A stretch of 64,000 nucleotides of DNA from Dasania sp. GY-MA-18. Its GTDB lineage: Bacteria > Pseudomonadota > Gammaproteobacteria > Pseudomonadales > Dasaniaceae. This document shows positions 20,947 to 29,738 of this stretch, in pieces. How positions within the stretch are numbered: position 1 is the first letter of the stretch; each line of letters opens with the position of its first letter. The stretch spans positions 1 through 64,000 of the forward strand of contig NZ_JANHAP010000005.1 of assembly GCF_024734385.1 (NCBI RefSeq), in the 5' to 3' direction. The notes below the pieces were generated by a model. It did no database searches, had not been told where the DNA came from, and was given only the letters and a program-made list of their open reading frames with translations. Position numbers and translations under genes: made by a program.

Positions 20947-22818
20947 TTATTGATAAAACCGGCTAACGTCTTTAATAAATTGCGCCAACGTTTTTTGGTC
21001 TTCGGGTTTTATTTTTTCGGCCGTAATGGGTTTGTCGTTAAGCGTAGTAATGTTTTCACCCAGTTGCCTGGCTTTTGATGACATGACATATTTGATATTG
21101 GCTGTTACTAGGGCGTTACCATGCCAATCGCTGACAGCAGTGTAATCACGCTGGTAGCCTGGCTTTAATAAGCTCTGGCCAAAACTATGTAGGCTGGGGT
21201 CTAAGTCTACTCCCAAGGCGTGCAATACAGTAGCGGGCAAGTCTAAATGGCTGCTTAAAAACTGCTGCTGTGCGGCGGCCTGCCCTGGTATATGTAATAC
21301 CAAGGGTACTCGTACTTGCTCTTCACTAAACGTAGAGTTATGGCCCCAGCGGCCTTTTTCCATAAATTCTTCGCCGTGGTCGCCGGTAATGATAATGATA
21401 GTGTTATCAATTTTCCCCGATTGTTTGAGGCTGTCGATAATACGGGCTATTTGCCCATCTAGATGATTGCTGGAGTTGATGTAGCGATTTTTGATGCCTT
21501 TGATATGTTTTTTAATATTGGTATCTAAGTAGTCAAAGTTTTTTAAATACTCAGGCTCTATAATATTTTCATCGGGGAAATAATAATTGGCGTGGGCCGA
21601 TTCAAAAAACATAAAGGTGAAAAAGGGCTCTTGCGTGTTTTCTATATAGTCTATTAGTTTACTGCTGTTGCGCTGGTCACGTTGCCAGCCGTGACCTTCT
21701 GAATCGGAGTGTAGTTGCTGATCTGAAAAGCGCGAAAATATGGTTTTATCAAATTCGGGGTAGGTAAACTTGGCGCTGGTAAAAGCCTTCATCTGATAGT
21801 TGTTGGCGATTAGCGTATCTATCAGCAAGGGTGACTTGCACTCGCGTAAAATATCAAACCAATAGCTGCCATACAGGCCGTAAAACTGGGTGAACATACC
21901 CATGCGGGTTCCGTTGCCACCACTGTAGTGGTGCATATAACGAATATTATCAGCGGCGAAGGCTGAGGTGGCAGGCATAATACGCGGGTCTAGCATATCA
22001 AAGCGCCAGGACTCGGCCACCAGCCAGACTATATTATAAGGCTGGCTAATACTCAGGCTATTGGGGTCTACCTGTGGGTAGCTAATATGCCCGCCTTTTT
22101 TGCTACCAGCCAAGCCGTCATCAGCACGGCCTTCCACACCTATGTTATGTAAAAAAGATTTAGCGGTAATGGGCATATACCAGGCGATGGCTTTGGCGCT
22201 GTTCAGTATGCTGCGATCAGCTTGATGGTTAGCTACCGCATAGCTCATACCCTGAAAAATAAAGCAGACTGATATTAACGCTAGGCTATACGGTTTTTGC
22301 GGTAGGTATTTAAACCCCCGTTCGGCGGCAACATAGCGTATAAAAACAGCGTATAGGCCTAACCCTATAGCGCCGTACATAGCCAGAGTTTGATAGGTGC
22401 TGGCATTGGCACCTAGCGCCTCTATGCCACCAGGGGTGGTGATAATATTAAATACAAAGCTATTGATGTAAAAACCGTAAAGGCTGTAGAGCTTATAGTT
22501 AGCGAGTATCAGCGACACTATGCCTAGGCTATAAACTGCGCTTAAGCCGTAGCCTAAAGCGGCAGGTAAGCGCGGGCTGAGCTTGTAGATGGCCAGTAGC
22601 GGTAGGCAATAAATGCAGATTTGCACCAGGGTTGCAGCAATAAAAAAAGCGAAGGTGGCAGGCGCAATATGGTGGCTAATGGCACCATAGAGGCTAAAGG
22701 CAAGAGTGATAAGTGCTATTAATAGAGCGTTACGCTGAATAAAAACGGATAAAGGCATTAATAATCTCTGGGCTGCAGTGGGATTTTTAGCGACCTTGCT
22801 ACTGAGTTGGCGAATCAT
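20947..22818 (-). CDS. PbgA/YejM-like inner-membrane sulfatase-fold protein
   Basis: The protein has about 623 residues. Five or so N-terminal transmembrane segments (about residues 25-190) precede a periplasmic alkaline-phosphatase/sulfatase-fold domain. The pattern YGFYINSFVFNIITTPGG and the segment before SYPMTAKSFL resemble E. coli YejM (PbgA/LapC), which senses LPS and controls LpxC. Unlike E. coli YejM, the C-terminal ITGDHGEEF retains metal-ligand-like Asp-His, and WGHNSTFSEEQVRVPLV is conserved, so enzymatic activity is possible. I preferred the ATG at 22818. A TTG at 22929 would add 37 residues without family support. Confidence 0.78.
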   Translation of the reverse strand: MIRQLSSKVAKNPTAAQRLLMPLSVFIQRNALLIALITLAFSLYGAISHHIAPATFAFFIAATLVQICIYCLPLLAIYKLSPRLPAALGYGLSAVYSLGIVSLILANYKLYSLYGFYINSFVFNIITTPGGIEALGANASTYQTLAMYGAIGLGLYAVFIRYVAAERGFKYLPQKPYSLALISVCFIFQGMSYAVANHQADRSILNSAKAIAWYMPITAKSFLHNIGVEGRADDGLAGSKKGGHISYPQVDPNSLSISQPYNIVWLVAESWRFDMLDPRIMPATSAFAADNIRYMHHYSGGNGTRMGMFTQFYGLYGSYWFDILRECKSPLLIDTLIANNYQMKAFTSAKFTYPEFDKTIFSRFSDQQLHSDSEGHGWQRDQRNSSKLIDYIENTQEPFFTFMFFESAHANYYFPDENIIEPEYLKNFDYLDTNIKKHIKGIKNRYINSSNHLDGQIARIIDSLKQSGKIDNTIIIITGDHGEEFMEKGRWGHNSTFSEEQVRVPLVLHIPGQAAAQQQFLSSHLDLPATVLHALGVDLDPSLHSFGQSLLKPGYQRDYTAVSDWHGNALVTANIKYVMSSKARQLGENITTLNDKPITAEKIKPEDQKTLAQFIKDVSRFYQ

Positions 22819-22956
22819 GCCGATTAAAAAATGCTCAATAGTACCGTAGTTTTTGCCTGCTAGGGAAGTGGATTGCCAGAAAGGGAAGCAGAATGGGGCA
22901 GAGCAGTAAACAGAGACGAACCCCAGCAACCGCCAGGGTTCAAGTGTGGGTGAGAG

Positions 22957-23502
22957 TTAGCGGCCGTTAACCAAGCTTAAAAATTCCATACGGGTTTTTT
23001 CGTCACTTCTAAAAGTACCCTGCATAGACGAGGTGCGCATTACCGAATTTTGCTTTTCTACACCGCGCATCATCATGCACATATGCTTGGCTTCTATAAT
23101 CACGCCCACGCCTTCGGCACCGGTAATTTCCATCATGGTGGAGGCGATTTGGTTGGTGAGGTTTTCTTGTATCTGAAAGCGGCGCGCAAACATATCGACG
23201 ATGCGGGCAATTTTCGATAGGCCTACCACTTTGCCCTTAGGAATATAGGCCACATGGCATTTGCCTATAAAGGGCAGCAGGTGGTGTTCGCACATAGAGT
23301 ACAGCTCTATATCGGCCACTAATACCATTTCGTTGCAATCGGACTCAAACATAGCCCCATTAACCACTTCTTCAACGGTTTGTTTATAGCCCTTGGTTAA
23401 AAACTTCATGGCCTTGGCGGCACGCTTAGGGGTGTCTTGCAGCCCGTCGCGGTTTTTATCTTCGCCTACGGCTTCGATGATGGTAGTAAACGCTTTTTCC
23501 AC
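22957..23502 (-). CDS. folE: GTP cyclohydrolase I FolE
   Basis: This enzyme converts GTP to 7,8-dihydroneopterin triphosphate, the first step of folate (and, in some bacteria, queuosine) synthesis. It has 181 residues, typical for the compact bacterial type. The zinc and catalytic residues are visible: Cys and His in [11 protein letters not shown], and Cys in [12 protein letters not shown]. The ending FLSLVNGR is normal for the family. It is a single leftward gene with its own short upstream gap. The sulfatase-like gene follows downstream. Confidence 0.96.
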   Translation of the reverse strand: MEKAFTTIIEAVGEDKNRDGLQDTPKRAAKAMKFLTKGYKQTVEEVVNGAMFESDCNEMVLVADIELYSMCEHHLLPFIGKCHVAYIPKGKVVGLSKIARIVDMFARRFQIQENLTNQIASTMMEITGAEGVGVIIEAKHMCMMMRGVEKQNSVMRTSSMQGTFRSDEKTRMEFLSLVNGR

Positions 23503-23695
23503 GGTAAACCTGTATAAAATGTAGGGGCTTATTAGCCGTTGATGGGTAAGGGCGAGATACTAACAGATGCCCTAAATGATGACAAAAGCTCTAGCCCGCT
23601 AATACTTATTTAGCTTAGCAAAGAAAAAGCCAGTAAAACTGGGTAAACTAGCGCTTTTATAGCAAGTTATTAATAGCCAAGAGTATTGTTGATTA

Positions 23696-24625
23696 ATGGA
23701 AACGGTGAGTGAAGTCGCAAAACAACTAAGCACCCTGCGTGATTACCTGCGCTGGGCAGTGTCCAAATTTACCCAGTCAGGGGTGTATTTTGGCCATGGC
23801 ACCGACAATGCGTTGGATGAAGCCCTGCAATTAGTGTTGCATACCGTGGGCGTGCCACTGGGTAGCGAAGAACATTTACTGGACGCCACCATTACCCAAG
23901 AAGAACGCAAACTACTATTAACCGTGATAGACGCCCGCTGCCGCGAGCGCATACCAGTGCCTTATTTAACAGGGCTGGCCTGGTTTGCGGGCTTGCGCTT
24001 TAAGGTGGATGAGCGCGTGTTGATACCGCGCTCCCCCATAGCCGAGCTGATAGAGCAGGGCTTTGAGCCTTGGCTGGCAGGCCGGCCAGTTAAGCGCTTA
24101 CTGGATTTATGCACTGGCGGCGGCTGTATAGGCATAGCCTGCGCACATTATTTTGAGGAGGCTGCGGTAGAACTGGCCGATTTATCAGCCGATGCCTTAG
24201 TGGTGGCGCAAAGCAACATAGACGAATACGAGTTAAATTATAGGGTCACGGCTATACAGTCCGATTTGTTTAGCGAGCTGAGTGGCGAGTACGATCTTAT
24301 CGTCAGCAACCCACCCTATGTGGATTTGGAAGACGTCAGCTCCATGCCCGCCGAATATCAGCACGAGCCAGCCATGGCCTTGGGTTCGGGGGATGATGGT
24401 TTGGATATTAGCCGCCGTATCTTGCGTGAGGCGGCCAACTACCTCAGCGATGATGGCCTATTGGTGGTAGAAGTGGGCAATAGCTGTGTGGCGCTGGAGC
24501 ATGCCTACCCCACGGTGCCTTTTACCTGGGTGGAGTTTGAGCGCGGCGGCCACGGCGTGTTTGTGTTTACGAAAGCCGAGTTGCAACACTATAGTAGTGA
24601 GTTTGCCGCTGGGTCTGACGCTTGA
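23696..24625 (+). CDS. prmB: Ribosomal protein L3 N5-glutamine methyltransferase PrmB
   Basis: This SAM-dependent methyltransferase modifies a glutamine in ribosomal protein L3. It has 309 residues (E. coli PrmB 310). A helical N-terminal domain is followed by the Rossmann methyltransferase fold. That fold carries LDLCTGGGCIGIA (SAM site) and the substrate-glutamine motif LIVSNPPYV. The order prmB-aroC is also found in E. coli, which supports PrmB over its paralogue PrmC. The 300-bp gap to aroC and a candidate promoter there suggest aroC also has its own start. Confidence 0.95.
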   Translation: METVSEVAKQLSTLRDYLRWAVSKFTQSGVYFGHGTDNALDEALQLVLHTVGVPLGSEEHLLDATITQEERKLLLTVIDARCRERIPVPYLTGLAWFAGLRFKVDERVLIPRSPIAELIEQGFEPWLAGRPVKRLLDLCTGGGCIGIACAHYFEEAAVELADLSADALVVAQSNIDEYELNYRVTAIQSDLFSELSGEYDLIVSNPPYVDLEDVSSMPAEYQHEPAMALGSGDDGLDISRRILREAANYLSDDGLLVVEVGNSCVALEHAYPTVPFTWVEFERGGHGVFVFTKAELQHYSSEFAAGSDA

Positions 24626-24643
24626 AACAGAATCGCGTATAAT
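24615..24643 (+). promoter_or_regulatory. Candidate sigma-70 promoter upstream of aroC
   Basis: CTGACG (24615-24620) and a perfect TATAAT (24638-24643) are separated by 17 bp. The -35 element overlaps the prmB stop. A transcript from here would have a leader of about 275 nt with two stable hairpins before the aroC ATG at 24927. Confidence 0.5.
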
Positions 24644-24926
24644 CGCTGAATATTTTATCTAGTCACTTATTCATTAGACGTAATTAATCAGAGCTGAATA
24701 GCACTTACTTAAGCAAAAAGTGTAAGTCTTTCCGGCCTCCGAGCCGGAAACCAGCTAGTAAATATGGATACCGGCTTTCGCCGGTAGGACGCTGCCCCAT
24801 GAGCGTAGCGAGTGCTGTGAATAGGGCAAAGTAATGAAGAAATATGGCTTCAGTAAGCGCCGTTCTAATCAGGCCATATTCAAAAGACGTTTTTAACCAG
24901 ACTTTATCAAACAGAAGAGTAACAGC
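24626..24926 (+). other. Hairpin-rich leader between prmB and aroC
   Basis: This 300-bp gap holds the promoter candidate above. It also has a perfect 8-bp hairpin (TTTCCGGC / GCCGGAAA, 24729-24750) and the palindromic repeat at 24765-24791. No open frame here looks real. It may be a 5' untranslated region or encode a small RNA. Confidence 0.5.
24765..24791. repeat. REP-like palindromic repeat, copy 1
   Basis: A TGGAT prefix, an ACCGGC/GCCGGT stem with a 4-nt loop, and a GACG suffix make up the unit. The same layout recurs at 60741-60770. It matches the widespread class of proteobacterial intergenic palindromes of the form CTGGAT...palindrome...TGACG. Confidence 0.7.
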
Positions 24927-26033
24927 ATGTCGGGTAACACCATTGGAAAACTATTTACCGTCACCAGTTTTGGCGAGAGCCACGGTAAAGCCTTGGGTTG
25001 TATTATTGATGGCTGCCCACCGGGGCTAGAGATTAGCGAGGCCGATTTACAAGCCGACCTAGATAGACGCAAGCCGGGCACTTCACGTTTTACCACCCAG
25101 CGCCGCGAGGCCGACGAGGTGCAAATTTTATCGGGCGTGTTTGAAGGTAAAACCACTGGTACTGCCATAGGTTTATTGATAGAAAATACCGACCAGCGCT
25201 CTAAAGATTACTCCAAAATCATGGATAGGTTCCGCCCCATGCACGCGGACTACACCTACCAGCAAAAATACGGCCTGCGCGATTACCGAGGTGGTGGCCG
25301 TTCCTCGGCTCGCGAAACCGCCATGCGGGTGGCGGCCGGTGCCATTGCCAAAAAATACCTCAAGCAGCAGCACGGCATAGAAGTGCGCGGCTACCTTTCC
25401 CAGTTAGGCCCTATTAAAGCCGAAAGCGTGGATTGGAGTGTGGTAGAAACCAACCCCTTCTTCTGCCCCGACCAAAGCAAAGTGGCCGAGATGGAAGACT
25501 ATATGAACAAGCTGCGCAAAAGCGGTGACTCTATAGGTGCCAAGCTCACCGTGGTGGCCAGCAACGTTATGCCAGGCTTAGGCGAGCCAGTGTTTGACCG
25601 CCTGGATGCCGATATCGCCCATGCCTTAATGGGGATTAATGCGGTAAAAGGAGTAGAGATAGGTGCTGGTTTTGACTGTGTCGATGCCAAAGGCAGCGAG
25701 CACCGCGACGAGCTAACCCCCGAAGGGTTTACCTCTAACAATGCCGGTGGCATCTTGGGCGGTATTTCCAGCGGCCAAGATATCGTCGCTCATATTGCGC
25801 TTAAACCCACCTCCAGTGTGCTCATCCCCGGTAAAACCGTGGATGTGGACGGCAAGGCTACCGATGTTATCACCACTGGTCGTCACGACCCCTGTGTAGG
25901 CATACGGGCCACCCCTATAGCCGAGGCCATGTTGGCCATAGTGCTAATGGATCATCTGCTGCGCCACCGCGGTCAAAACGCCGATGTTAATAGCAGCACC
26001 CCGGTAATCCCCGCGAGTGCGGAGGAGCACTAA
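24927..26033 (+). CDS. aroC: Chorismate synthase AroC
   Basis: This enzyme catalyses the last step of the shikimate pathway, EPSP to chorismate, and needs reduced FMN. It has 368 residues (E. coli AroC 361). Family signatures are present: [18 protein letters not shown] near the N-terminus, [16 protein letters not shown] with [11 protein letters not shown] at about 120, and [18 protein letters not shown] near the C-terminus. The ATG has AGAAGAG upstream. It ends 3 bp before the MFS transporter start. Confidence 0.97.
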   Translation: MSGNTIGKLFTVTSFGESHGKALGCIIDGCPPGLEISEADLQADLDRRKPGTSRFTTQRREADEVQILSGVFEGKTTGTAIGLLIENTDQRSKDYSKIMDRFRPMHADYTYQQKYGLRDYRGGGRSSARETAMRVAAGAIAKKYLKQQHGIEVRGYLSQLGPIKAESVDWSVVETNPFFCPDQSKVAEMEDYMNKLRKSGDSIGAKLTVVASNVMPGLGEPVFDRLDADIAHALMGINAVKGVEIGAGFDCVDAKGSEHRDELTPEGFTSNNAGGILGGISSGQDIVAHIALKPTSSVLIPGKTVDVDGKATDVITTGRHDPCVGIRATPIAEAMLAIVLMDHLLRHRGQNADVNSSTPVIPASAEEH

Positions 26034-26036
26034 AGC

Positions 26037-27188
26037 ATGAGCGCCGCTATGCCGTCAGTGCCTTACTGGCGGCTATCGTCGTTTTACTGTTTTTACTTTG
26101 CCTTATTAGGCGCTTGGCTGCCGTTCTGGCCCTTATACCTGCAAGCTCATAATTTTAACGCCACCGATATCGGCTATTTGGCGGGTATTATTATGGGCAC
26201 CAAAATCTTTGCCCCTAACTTGTGGGGTTGGTTGTGCCGCCACCAGCGTAAGCCGATTAGCGCCGTTAGGCTGGGGGCATTTTTAGCCTGCCTGTGTTTT
26301 GCCTTTATTTTTCTTGAGCAGAGTTTTTTAAACCTCGCCTTGGTAGTGGCGAGCTTTAGTTTTTTTTGGAATGCCATACTGGCGCAGTTTGAAGTTATTA
26401 CCCTAGATCACCTCAGCGGTGAAACTGAGCGCTACAGCCAAATAAGAGTGTGGGGGTCGCTGGGGTTTATTGCGGCGGTGGCTGGGCTGGGTTGGGGCTT
26501 TGATATTTACAGCGTCAATTATTTACCTTGGGTATTAATGGCCTTGCTGCTGGCTATTTGGTTTAGCAGCTTGCTAGTGGCCGCCCCCACGCAACCCCAG
26601 CAAGCACCGCAAAGCGCGCAGCCCTTGCTCAGCATTATTAAGCAACCAGCAGTATTGGCGTTTTTAGTGTGCTGTTTTTTACAGCAGTTATCCCACGGCC
26701 CTTACTACACGTTTTTTAGCCTGTTTTTAGAGGGCAAAGGCTACAAAAATAGCTTTATAGGCATGATGTGGTCCCTAGGTGTGTTAGCCGAAGTACTGCT
26801 TTTTATTGTGATGTATAGGCTGCTGCACCGCTTTAGCCTTAGGCATATTATGCTGGGCAGCATAGCCTTATCGGCGCTGCGGTGGTTGCTAATTGCCTAT
26901 TGGGCCGACAATACCGCCTGTTTGATTATTGCCCAGTGTTTGCACGCCGCCTCCTTTGGCAGCTTTCATGCTTTTGCCGTAGAGATGGTGCGGCGCTGCT
27001 TTAGTGGTGGCCACCAGGGGCAGGGCATGGCCCTGTATAGCGGGGTTAGCTTTGGTGCTGGCGGTGCTCTGGGAGCCGTGCTTAGTGGCTGGGCTTGGGA
27101 TATTAGCCAGCAATACACCTTTGTCGCTGCCGCTTTGGTGTGTGTGCTCGCTTTTGTGATTGGTTTAAAAGTAAGGATTAATCCTTAG
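26037..27188 (+). CDS. MFS transporter, HcaT-like
   Basis: This inner-membrane transporter has 383 residues and about 12 predicted transmembrane helices. It resembles E. coli HcaT (3-phenylpropionate permease; MFS_1_like/LacY-like family). It shares FYFALLGAWLPFWPLYL at the start, RVWGSLGFIAAV, and LSHGPYYTFFSLFLEGKGY with WSLGVLAEVLLF in the second half. The ligand cannot be read from the sequence. Its start is 3 bp after the aroC stop, so it is probably co-expressed with aroC. Confidence 0.85.
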   Translation: MSAAMPSVPYWRLSSFYCFYFALLGAWLPFWPLYLQAHNFNATDIGYLAGIIMGTKIFAPNLWGWLCRHQRKPISAVRLGAFLACLCFAFIFLEQSFLNLALVVASFSFFWNAILAQFEVITLDHLSGETERYSQIRVWGSLGFIAAVAGLGWGFDIYSVNYLPWVLMALLLAIWFSSLLVAAPTQPQQAPQSAQPLLSIIKQPAVLAFLVCCFLQQLSHGPYYTFFSLFLEGKGYKNSFIGMMWSLGVLAEVLLFIVMYRLLHRFSLRHIMLGSIALSALRWLLIAYWADNTACLIIAQCLHAASFGSFHAFAVEMVRRCFSGGHQGQGMALYSGVSFGAGGALGAVLSGWAWDISQQYTFVAAALVCVLAFVIGLKVRINP

Positions 27189-27236
27189 CCTATTACTGGT
27201 AAACTTGAAGGCTTACCCATAACGGTGCTGTTAACC

Positions 27237-27737
27237 ATGAGCAAACTTACCCATCTTAACGAGTCCGGCCAAGCCGAAATGGTCGATGTGACTGCCAAGG
27301 CGGTAACTGAGCGCGTCGCCGTGGCCGAGGCCACAGTGACTATGCAACCCGCCACTCTTAAGCTGATTATCGAGGGCGGCCATAAAAAAGGCGATGTATT
27401 CACCGTGGCTAAAATTGCCGGTGTGCAGGCGGCCAAGCAGTGCGCCAATTTAATCCCGCTATGCCATCCCTTGATGCTTACTTCTATTAAGGTGGATTTG
27501 CAGGCCGATGAAGCTAATAACCGGGTGATTATTCAAAGTGTTTGCAAGTTGGCAGGCCAAACCGGTGTGGAGATGGAGGCGCTAACAGCCGCCTCGGTAG
27601 CGGCACTCACCATTTACGATATGTGTAAAGCAGTGGATAAAACCATGGTCATCGGTGATATACAGATTTTAGAAAAGCTGGGTGGCAAGTCCGGCCATTG
27701 GCGGGCGGAATCAGTCGTAGAGGGTAGTCGTGGTTAA
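27237..27737 (+). CDS. moaC: Cyclic pyranopterin monophosphate synthase MoaC
   Basis: Working after MoaA, this enzyme forms cyclic pyranopterin monophosphate in molybdenum cofactor synthesis. It has 166 residues (E. coli MoaC 161). Family motifs are [31 protein letters not shown] (active-site region) and [24 protein letters not shown] preferred the ATG at 27237 over an in-frame GTG at 27225 by family length. It overlaps moaD by 8 bp. moaA, moaB and moeAB are not in the window. Confidence 0.96.
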   Translation: MSKLTHLNESGQAEMVDVTAKAVTERVAVAEATVTMQPATLKLIIEGGHKKGDVFTVAKIAGVQAAKQCANLIPLCHPLMLTSIKVDLQADEANNRVIIQSVCKLAGQTGVEMEALTAASVAALTIYDMCKAVDKTMVIGDIQILEKLGGKSGHWRAESVVEGSRG

Positions 27738-27981
27738 AGTATTATTTTTTGCCTCTTATAGAGAGGCTCTGGGGCTGCCAGAAGTGGCCGTGACCATGCC
27801 CCATAACATGAGTTTAGCTGAGTTTAAGCAGTGGCTAATCACTGAAAATGGCGACAGCTGGCAGGCGGTGTTAAATGCGCCTAACAGCGTGCAGGCGGTA
27901 AATCAAACTGTGGCGGATGATGATCAGCCCGTAGTCGATGGCGACGAAGTGGCGTTTTTCCCGCCGGTAACAGGGGGCTAG
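27730..27981 (+). CDS. moaD: Molybdopterin synthase sulfur-carrier subunit MoaD
   Basis: This ubiquitin-like sulfur carrier has 83 residues and ends in the required Gly-Gly (FFPPVTGG), which is thiocarboxylated. It starts at a GTG with GAGGG upstream and overlaps the moaC end by 8 bp, indicating translational coupling. The moaE ATG lies 1 bp after its stop. Confidence 0.94.
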   Translation: MVKVLFFASYREALGLPEVAVTMPHNMSLAEFKQWLITENGDSWQAVLNAPNSVQAVNQTVADDDQPVVDGDEVAFFPPVTGG

Positions 27982-27982
27982 C

Positions 27983-28438
27983 ATGGCATTTGAGGTGCGG
28001 GTGCAAACCGCCGATTTTGATGTGAGCAGCGAGTTGGCGCTGCTGCGCCAGCACAGTTTGCAAACCGGCGCAGTGGTAAATTTTGTGGGCACGGTGCGCG
28101 ATGTTAACCATGGCCAGGCCGTGGCCAGTATGGAGCTAGAGCATTACCCCGGCATGACCGAAAAGGCGATTAGCGACATTGTTAGCCAAGCTAAGCAGCG
28201 TTGGCAGTTGCTGGCTGCTACCGTTATCCACAGGGTGGGGCTGTTGCAGCCCGGCGAGCAAATTGTGTTGGTGGCGGTGAGCAGTAAGCACCGCGGTGAG
28301 GCTTTTCAGGCCTGTGAATTTATTATGGATTTTCTCAAAACCCAGGCGCCGTTTTGGAAAAAAGAACAAACCGAGCAGGGCGCGCAATGGGTAGATGCCC
28401 GCGAAAGTGACGGTGAAGCCGCTAAGCGCTGGCAGTAA
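27983..28438 (+). CDS. moaE: Molybdopterin synthase catalytic subunit MoaE
   Basis: This is the large subunit of molybdopterin synthase. It takes sulfur from MoaD thiocarboxylate to make the dithiolene of molybdopterin. It has 151 residues (E. coli MoaE 150). Motifs are NFVGTVRD, LEHYPGMTEKAI, HRVGLLQPGEQIVLVAV and the active-site lysines in FLKTQAPFWKKEQT. It is the last gene of the compact moaCDE operon. Confidence 0.96.
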   Translation: MAFEVRVQTADFDVSSELALLRQHSLQTGAVVNFVGTVRDVNHGQAVASMELEHYPGMTEKAISDIVSQAKQRWQLLAATVIHRVGLLQPGEQIVLVAVSSKHRGEAFQACEFIMDFLKTQAPFWKKEQTEQGAQWVDARESDGEAAKRWQ

Positions 28439-28552
28439 ATTCACCGTTTAAGAGGCTAATTGATCACTACCGCCGTGAAAAACCGCTAATTGCAGCTAAC
28501 GTTACCGGGCTAAGGCTAAATATTCCCTTCGCATTAGGGCGGGCTTTGCCGC

Positions 28553-28558
28553 TATAAT
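28553..28558 (+). promoter_or_regulatory. Candidate -10 element for the flavin reductase gene
   Basis: A perfect TATAAT lies 60 bp upstream of the flavin reductase ATG. No convincing -35 hexamer is seen at 16-18 bp spacing. Confidence 0.35.
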
Positions 28559-28617
28559 ACCCGACTATTAAAGTCAGTTATCACCACTACCCCGAGTAGT
28601 GCTATTAAGGAATTATT

Positions 28618-29094
28618 ATGAGTTTAGATTTACGTGAGTTTCGCGATGCTTTGGGCAGTTTTGCGACTGGCGTATGTGTAGTGACTGCCCACCCCGAAGG
28701 TTTTGAGCCTTTTGGCATGACGGTTAATTCATTTGCTGCTGTATCCTTAGAGCCCTCATTAGTGTTGTGGAGTTTGCAAAATACGTCTGATTGCTACGCC
28801 GCTTTTGAGAAGGCTGACCACTACACCATCAATGTGCTATCAGAGTCGCAGCGCGAGTTATCCAATTATTACGCCAGACGCAACCAACATACCTTGTTAG
28901 ATGATCATTACCGCATAGGTAAAACCGGTTCGCCTATACTGCGTGGCGCGGTGAGCAGCTTGGAGTGTAAGATTTGGGCCAGGTACCCCGGTGGCGATCA
29001 TGTGATTTTAGTGGGTGAGGTTTTAGAGATGGAATACAGCCGCAACGAAGAACCTTTGGTATTTCACGCGGGTAAATACGGCACCATACGCTAA
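28618..29094 (+). CDS. Flavin reductase family protein
   Basis: This small FMN-binding NAD(P)H:flavin oxidoreductase of the HpaC/flavin-reductase-like type has 158 residues. Such proteins supply reduced flavin to two-component monooxygenases. Visible features are SFATGVCVVTA, GMTVNSFAAVSLEPSLVLW (flavin-binding region) and the C-terminal LVFHAGKYGTIR. The ATG has AAGGA upstream. No partner monooxygenase is encoded nearby, so its substrate system is unknown. Confidence 0.88.
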   Translation: MSLDLREFRDALGSFATGVCVVTAHPEGFEPFGMTVNSFAAVSLEPSLVLWSLQNTSDCYAAFEKADHYTINVLSESQRELSNYYARRNQHTLLDDHYRIGKTGSPILRGAVSSLECKIWARYPGGDHVILVGEVLEMEYSRNEEPLVFHAGKYGTIR

Positions 29095-29171
29095 GCGCAA
29101 GCCGCTAAGCACTACCCGTTAAGCCTTACTCGAGAGTCCGCTGTGATTAATCCTTTGTTTTTAGGTGCGCT

Positions 29172-29717
29172 ATGAAATTTTGCAGCCTATGTGGCGAACC
29201 CGTAGAGCAGCTTATCCCCGCGGGCGACAACCGTCGCCGCTATGTATGCTCCTCCTGTGAGCATATTCATTATCAAAACCCTAAAGTGATAGTCGGCACT
29301 TTGCCCTTATATGAGGGCAAGGTGCTGTTGTGTAAGCGCGCCATAGAGCCCCGCAAGGGCTATTGGACCTTGCCTGCCGGTTTTATGGAAAACCAAGAGA
29401 CCAGTTTGCAGGGGGCCTTGCGCGAAAGCCTGGAAGAAGCGGGGGCTACGGTGATTAATCCGGCGTTTTATCGCTTGTTTGATTTGCCTCATATCAGTCA
29501 GGTGTATGTGTTTTATCGCGGTGAGCTGCAGGATGGGCATTATGAGCCTGGCGCTGAAAGCAGCGAGGTAGCTTTGTTTAGCGAGGAGCAAATCCCTTGG
29601 GATGAGCTGGCCTTTCCGGTGGTGACTGAGTTATTGCGGGAGTACTTTGTGGATAGGCAGAGTGGTGTGTATCCCGTGCGTTCTTCTAGTATAGAGCGGT
29701 TAATTCCCAAGGCTTAG
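29172..29717 (+). CDS. NUDIX hydrolase with N-terminal zinc ribbon
   Basis: This nucleoside-diphosphate-linked-moiety hydrolase has 181 residues. An N-terminal zinc-ribbon pair (CSLC near residue 4 and CSSC near residue 37) precedes the NUDIX box, which is complete (G-x5-E-x7-REsLEEaGA, starting at GFMENQET). This architecture is common for bacterial NUDIX proteins acting on NADH or ADP-ribose-like substrates. The true substrate is unknown. The tandem structured repeat begins 22 bp after its stop. Confidence 0.9.
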   Translation: MKFCSLCGEPVEQLIPAGDNRRRYVCSSCEHIHYQNPKVIVGTLPLYEGKVLLCKRAIEPRKGYWTLPAGFMENQETSLQGALRESLEEAGATVINPAFYRLFDLPHISQVYVFYRGELQDGHYEPGAESSEVALFSEEQIPWDELAFPVVTELLREYFVDRQSGVYPVRSSSIERLIPKA

Positions 29718-29738
29718 TCTATTAAAGGTTTTTAATCA

